Below, piece after piece: positions 5,898 through 6,926 of a stretch of 6,926 nt of DNA. How positions within the stretch are numbered: position 1 is the first letter of the stretch; every line of letters starts with the position of its first letter. The DNA is from CAZNUM01 sp046861615. Its GTDB lineage: Bacteria > Fidelibacterota > Marinisomatia > Marinisomatales > TCS55. The stretch covers positions 1 through 6,926 of the forward strand of contig JBHHUS010000069.1 in NCBI GenBank assembly GCA_046861615.1, read 5' to 3'. The translations under genes were made by a program, and so were the position numbers. The notes beneath the pieces are model-generated. The model was not told where the DNA came from and searched no databases. It saw nothing but the letters and a program-made list of their open reading frames with translations.

Positions 5898-6926
5898 TTA
5901 GAAGAAATATTTCCGGTTATCGACGATTTTGGCGTTATCCTTTAAATCCTGAATCCAACTGGAATAGATATGATTCTGTTTCTGGCGTATTAAGTCCAGT
6001 TGAATGATGTCTTTCTGAACATTCCAGGTGAGAGAATCGAAATCAGCTATTGTCACGAATTGAACAAGTCCGTAGCCCCGGTAGGTGGGGATGGGACCCA
6101 GAAGATCGCCCGGTGAGGCGTGGATCAGGGCTCCTGCCAGCTGCTGACTCAGCCCTAAGGATTTAAAGGAATTCTTTAATTTCTGTTTTTCGTTTTTAAT
6201 TTCTTCTAATTGTGGATATTCCTGTTTCAGGGTGGAAAAATCAGCTCCCTGATCCAGGCGTTGCCGGAGGGTCTGCGCTAATTTCAGGGCAGCCCGGCGT
6301 TGGTTTTCCCGTTTCATTTTAGAATATATCTGTTCCCGTACCTCATCAAAGGGGATAGTTCCGGCGGAATAAATGGAATCCAGTCTGAAGACGGCGAAAA
6401 ACTGATCATTTTCCAGGGGGTCGGATATGTCTCCTGTTTTAGCCTGGTAGGCGAAACGCACTGCCTGTCGGAAAGAACCCAGAACGGGTAGAAAACTATC
6501 CTGTTCCCCAAGGGATTCGATTTTCTGCGGCTGCACCTGATGGGAATCCACAGCAGCGGAATAACCATAATCCTGGGCGTCGTAAGTAAATAAAGTCGCC
6601 CGGCGTCTTAAATCTGAGCGGGTGCTGGGACCCAATTCAATTTTCAGCAGAATATGACGTGCTTTTACCTGGGGTCCCGCTTTCCGTTTCCGGGTGCTGT
6701 CAATCTTGATAATGTGATAACCGAACTGGCTCAATACCGGCCCTACGATGTCTCCCTGTTTGGCGGCAAAAGCCGCTTTTTCGAATGGTTTTACCATCTG
6801 TCCCCGACCGAACCAGCCTAAATCGCCTCCCCGTCCGGAATCCGGTTCAATATGGTTGCTGGGGTCCTGAGTGTGAAGATTGGCCAGTTGACTGAAATTC
6901 GCACCGGAACGAGCCTGGGCAATAAT
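5898..6926 (-). CDS. PpiC/parvulin-type peptidyl-prolyl isomerase, PpiD/SurA-like (5' end missing)
   Basis: Envelope folding factor predicted to catalyse cis-trans isomerisation of proline bonds or to act as a chaperone. The frame is open from the window edge (6926) to TAA at 5900-5898, giving 342 residues; the ATG at 6797 is internal, since the 43 codons before it encode the parvulin core. In the partial numbering, residues 1-76 are the C-terminal part of a canonical PpiC domain: A-N-F-S-Q-L-A, then G-G-D-L-G-W-F-G-R-G-Q-M (33-44), then F-G-Y-H-I-I-K-I-D (68-76). A second unit starts at A-R-H-I-L-L (89-94) and is degenerate, lacking the GGDLGWF core. A charged helical region (about 193-263) links to a third degenerate parvulin-like ending (about 266-293) and a helical C-terminus resembling PpiD (W-I-Q-D-L, D-N-R). 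Signal or anchor segments would lie outside the window, so PpiD and SurA cannot be told apart. Confidence 0.9.
   Translation of the reverse strand: MIAQARSGANFSQLANLHTQDPSNHIEPDSGRGGDLGWFGRGQMVKPFEKAAFAAKQGDIVGPVLSQFGYHIIKIDSTRKRKAGPQVKARHILLKIELGPSTRSDLRRRATLFTYDAQDYGYSAAVDSHQVQPQKIESLGEQDSFLPVLGSFRQAVRFAYQAKTGDISDPLENDQFFAVFRLDSIYSAGTIPFDEVREQIYSKMKRENQRRAALKLAQTLRQRLDQGADFSTLKQEYPQLEEIKNEKQKLKNSFKSLGLSQQLAGALIHASPGDLLGPIPTYRGYGLVQFVTIADFDSLTWNVQKDIIQLDLIRQKQNHIYSSWIQDLKDNAKIVDNRKYFF

Noticed and set aside
5700..5945. Second + strand frame overlapping the end of the SPOR gene and the terminator region
   Set aside because: It would run through the inverted repeats and into the convergent isomerase gene, with no domain or start signal.
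6314..6568. Alternative minus-strand frame within the isomerase gene
   Set aside because: It is in another frame of a gene with clear parvulin motifs on both sides and has no support of its own.

Overview
The window holds most of a Bat ("Bacteroides aerotolerance") operon on the + strand. The order is batA, batB, batC, batD, batE, then a small secreted SPOR-domain gene. A convergent gene for a periplasmic parvulin-type prolyl isomerase follows on the - strand and runs off the right edge. There are no RNA genes, mobile elements, CRISPR arrays or broken genes that I can support. This is a known but functionally unsettled system, not an obviously new one; the less usual parts are noted in the findings.

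Organism: a Gram-negative bacterium, most likely of the FCB superphylum. The complete batABCDE order is typical of that group. The four proteins with signal peptides all appear to carry Gln directly after the predicted signal peptidase site, a habit described for Bacteroidetes ("Q-rule"). However, batC, batD and batE have clear Shine-Dalgarno sequences and two of them use TTG starts, which is not typical of Bacteroidetes proper. I therefore favour a related phylum (for example Marinimicrobia- or Calditrichota-like). This is inference; I cannot place it more precisely.

Layout: 1-158 is AT-rich and contains what may be the 3' end of an upstream gene, overlapping the batA start by ATGA. From 155 to 5851 the six + strand genes are packed without room for internal promoters. 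Three junctions overlap by 4 bp, one by 11 bp, and one has an 8 bp gap. Positions 5852-5897 separate the convergent genes; this junction contains three inverted repeats, two of them mutually exclusive, and is the likely transcription end. Positions 5898-6926 (- strand) hold the isomerase.

How the genes fit together: BatA and BatB are paralogous inner-membrane proteins with von Willebrand A domains and intact metal-binding (MIDAS) residues, predicted to lie in the periplasm. BatC and BatE supply periplasmic TPR scaffolds, and BatE adds a C-terminal SH3-like domain. BatD has a large periplasmic beta-rich part, one membrane span and a cytoplasmic helical tail. Together they look like an envelope complex. 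In other genomes a MoxR-type AAA+ ATPase and a DUF58 protein usually accompany it; neither is in this window and they would be expected to the left. The SPOR protein (peptidoglycan-binding family) and the prolyl isomerase (periplasmic folding) suit an envelope-maintenance role.
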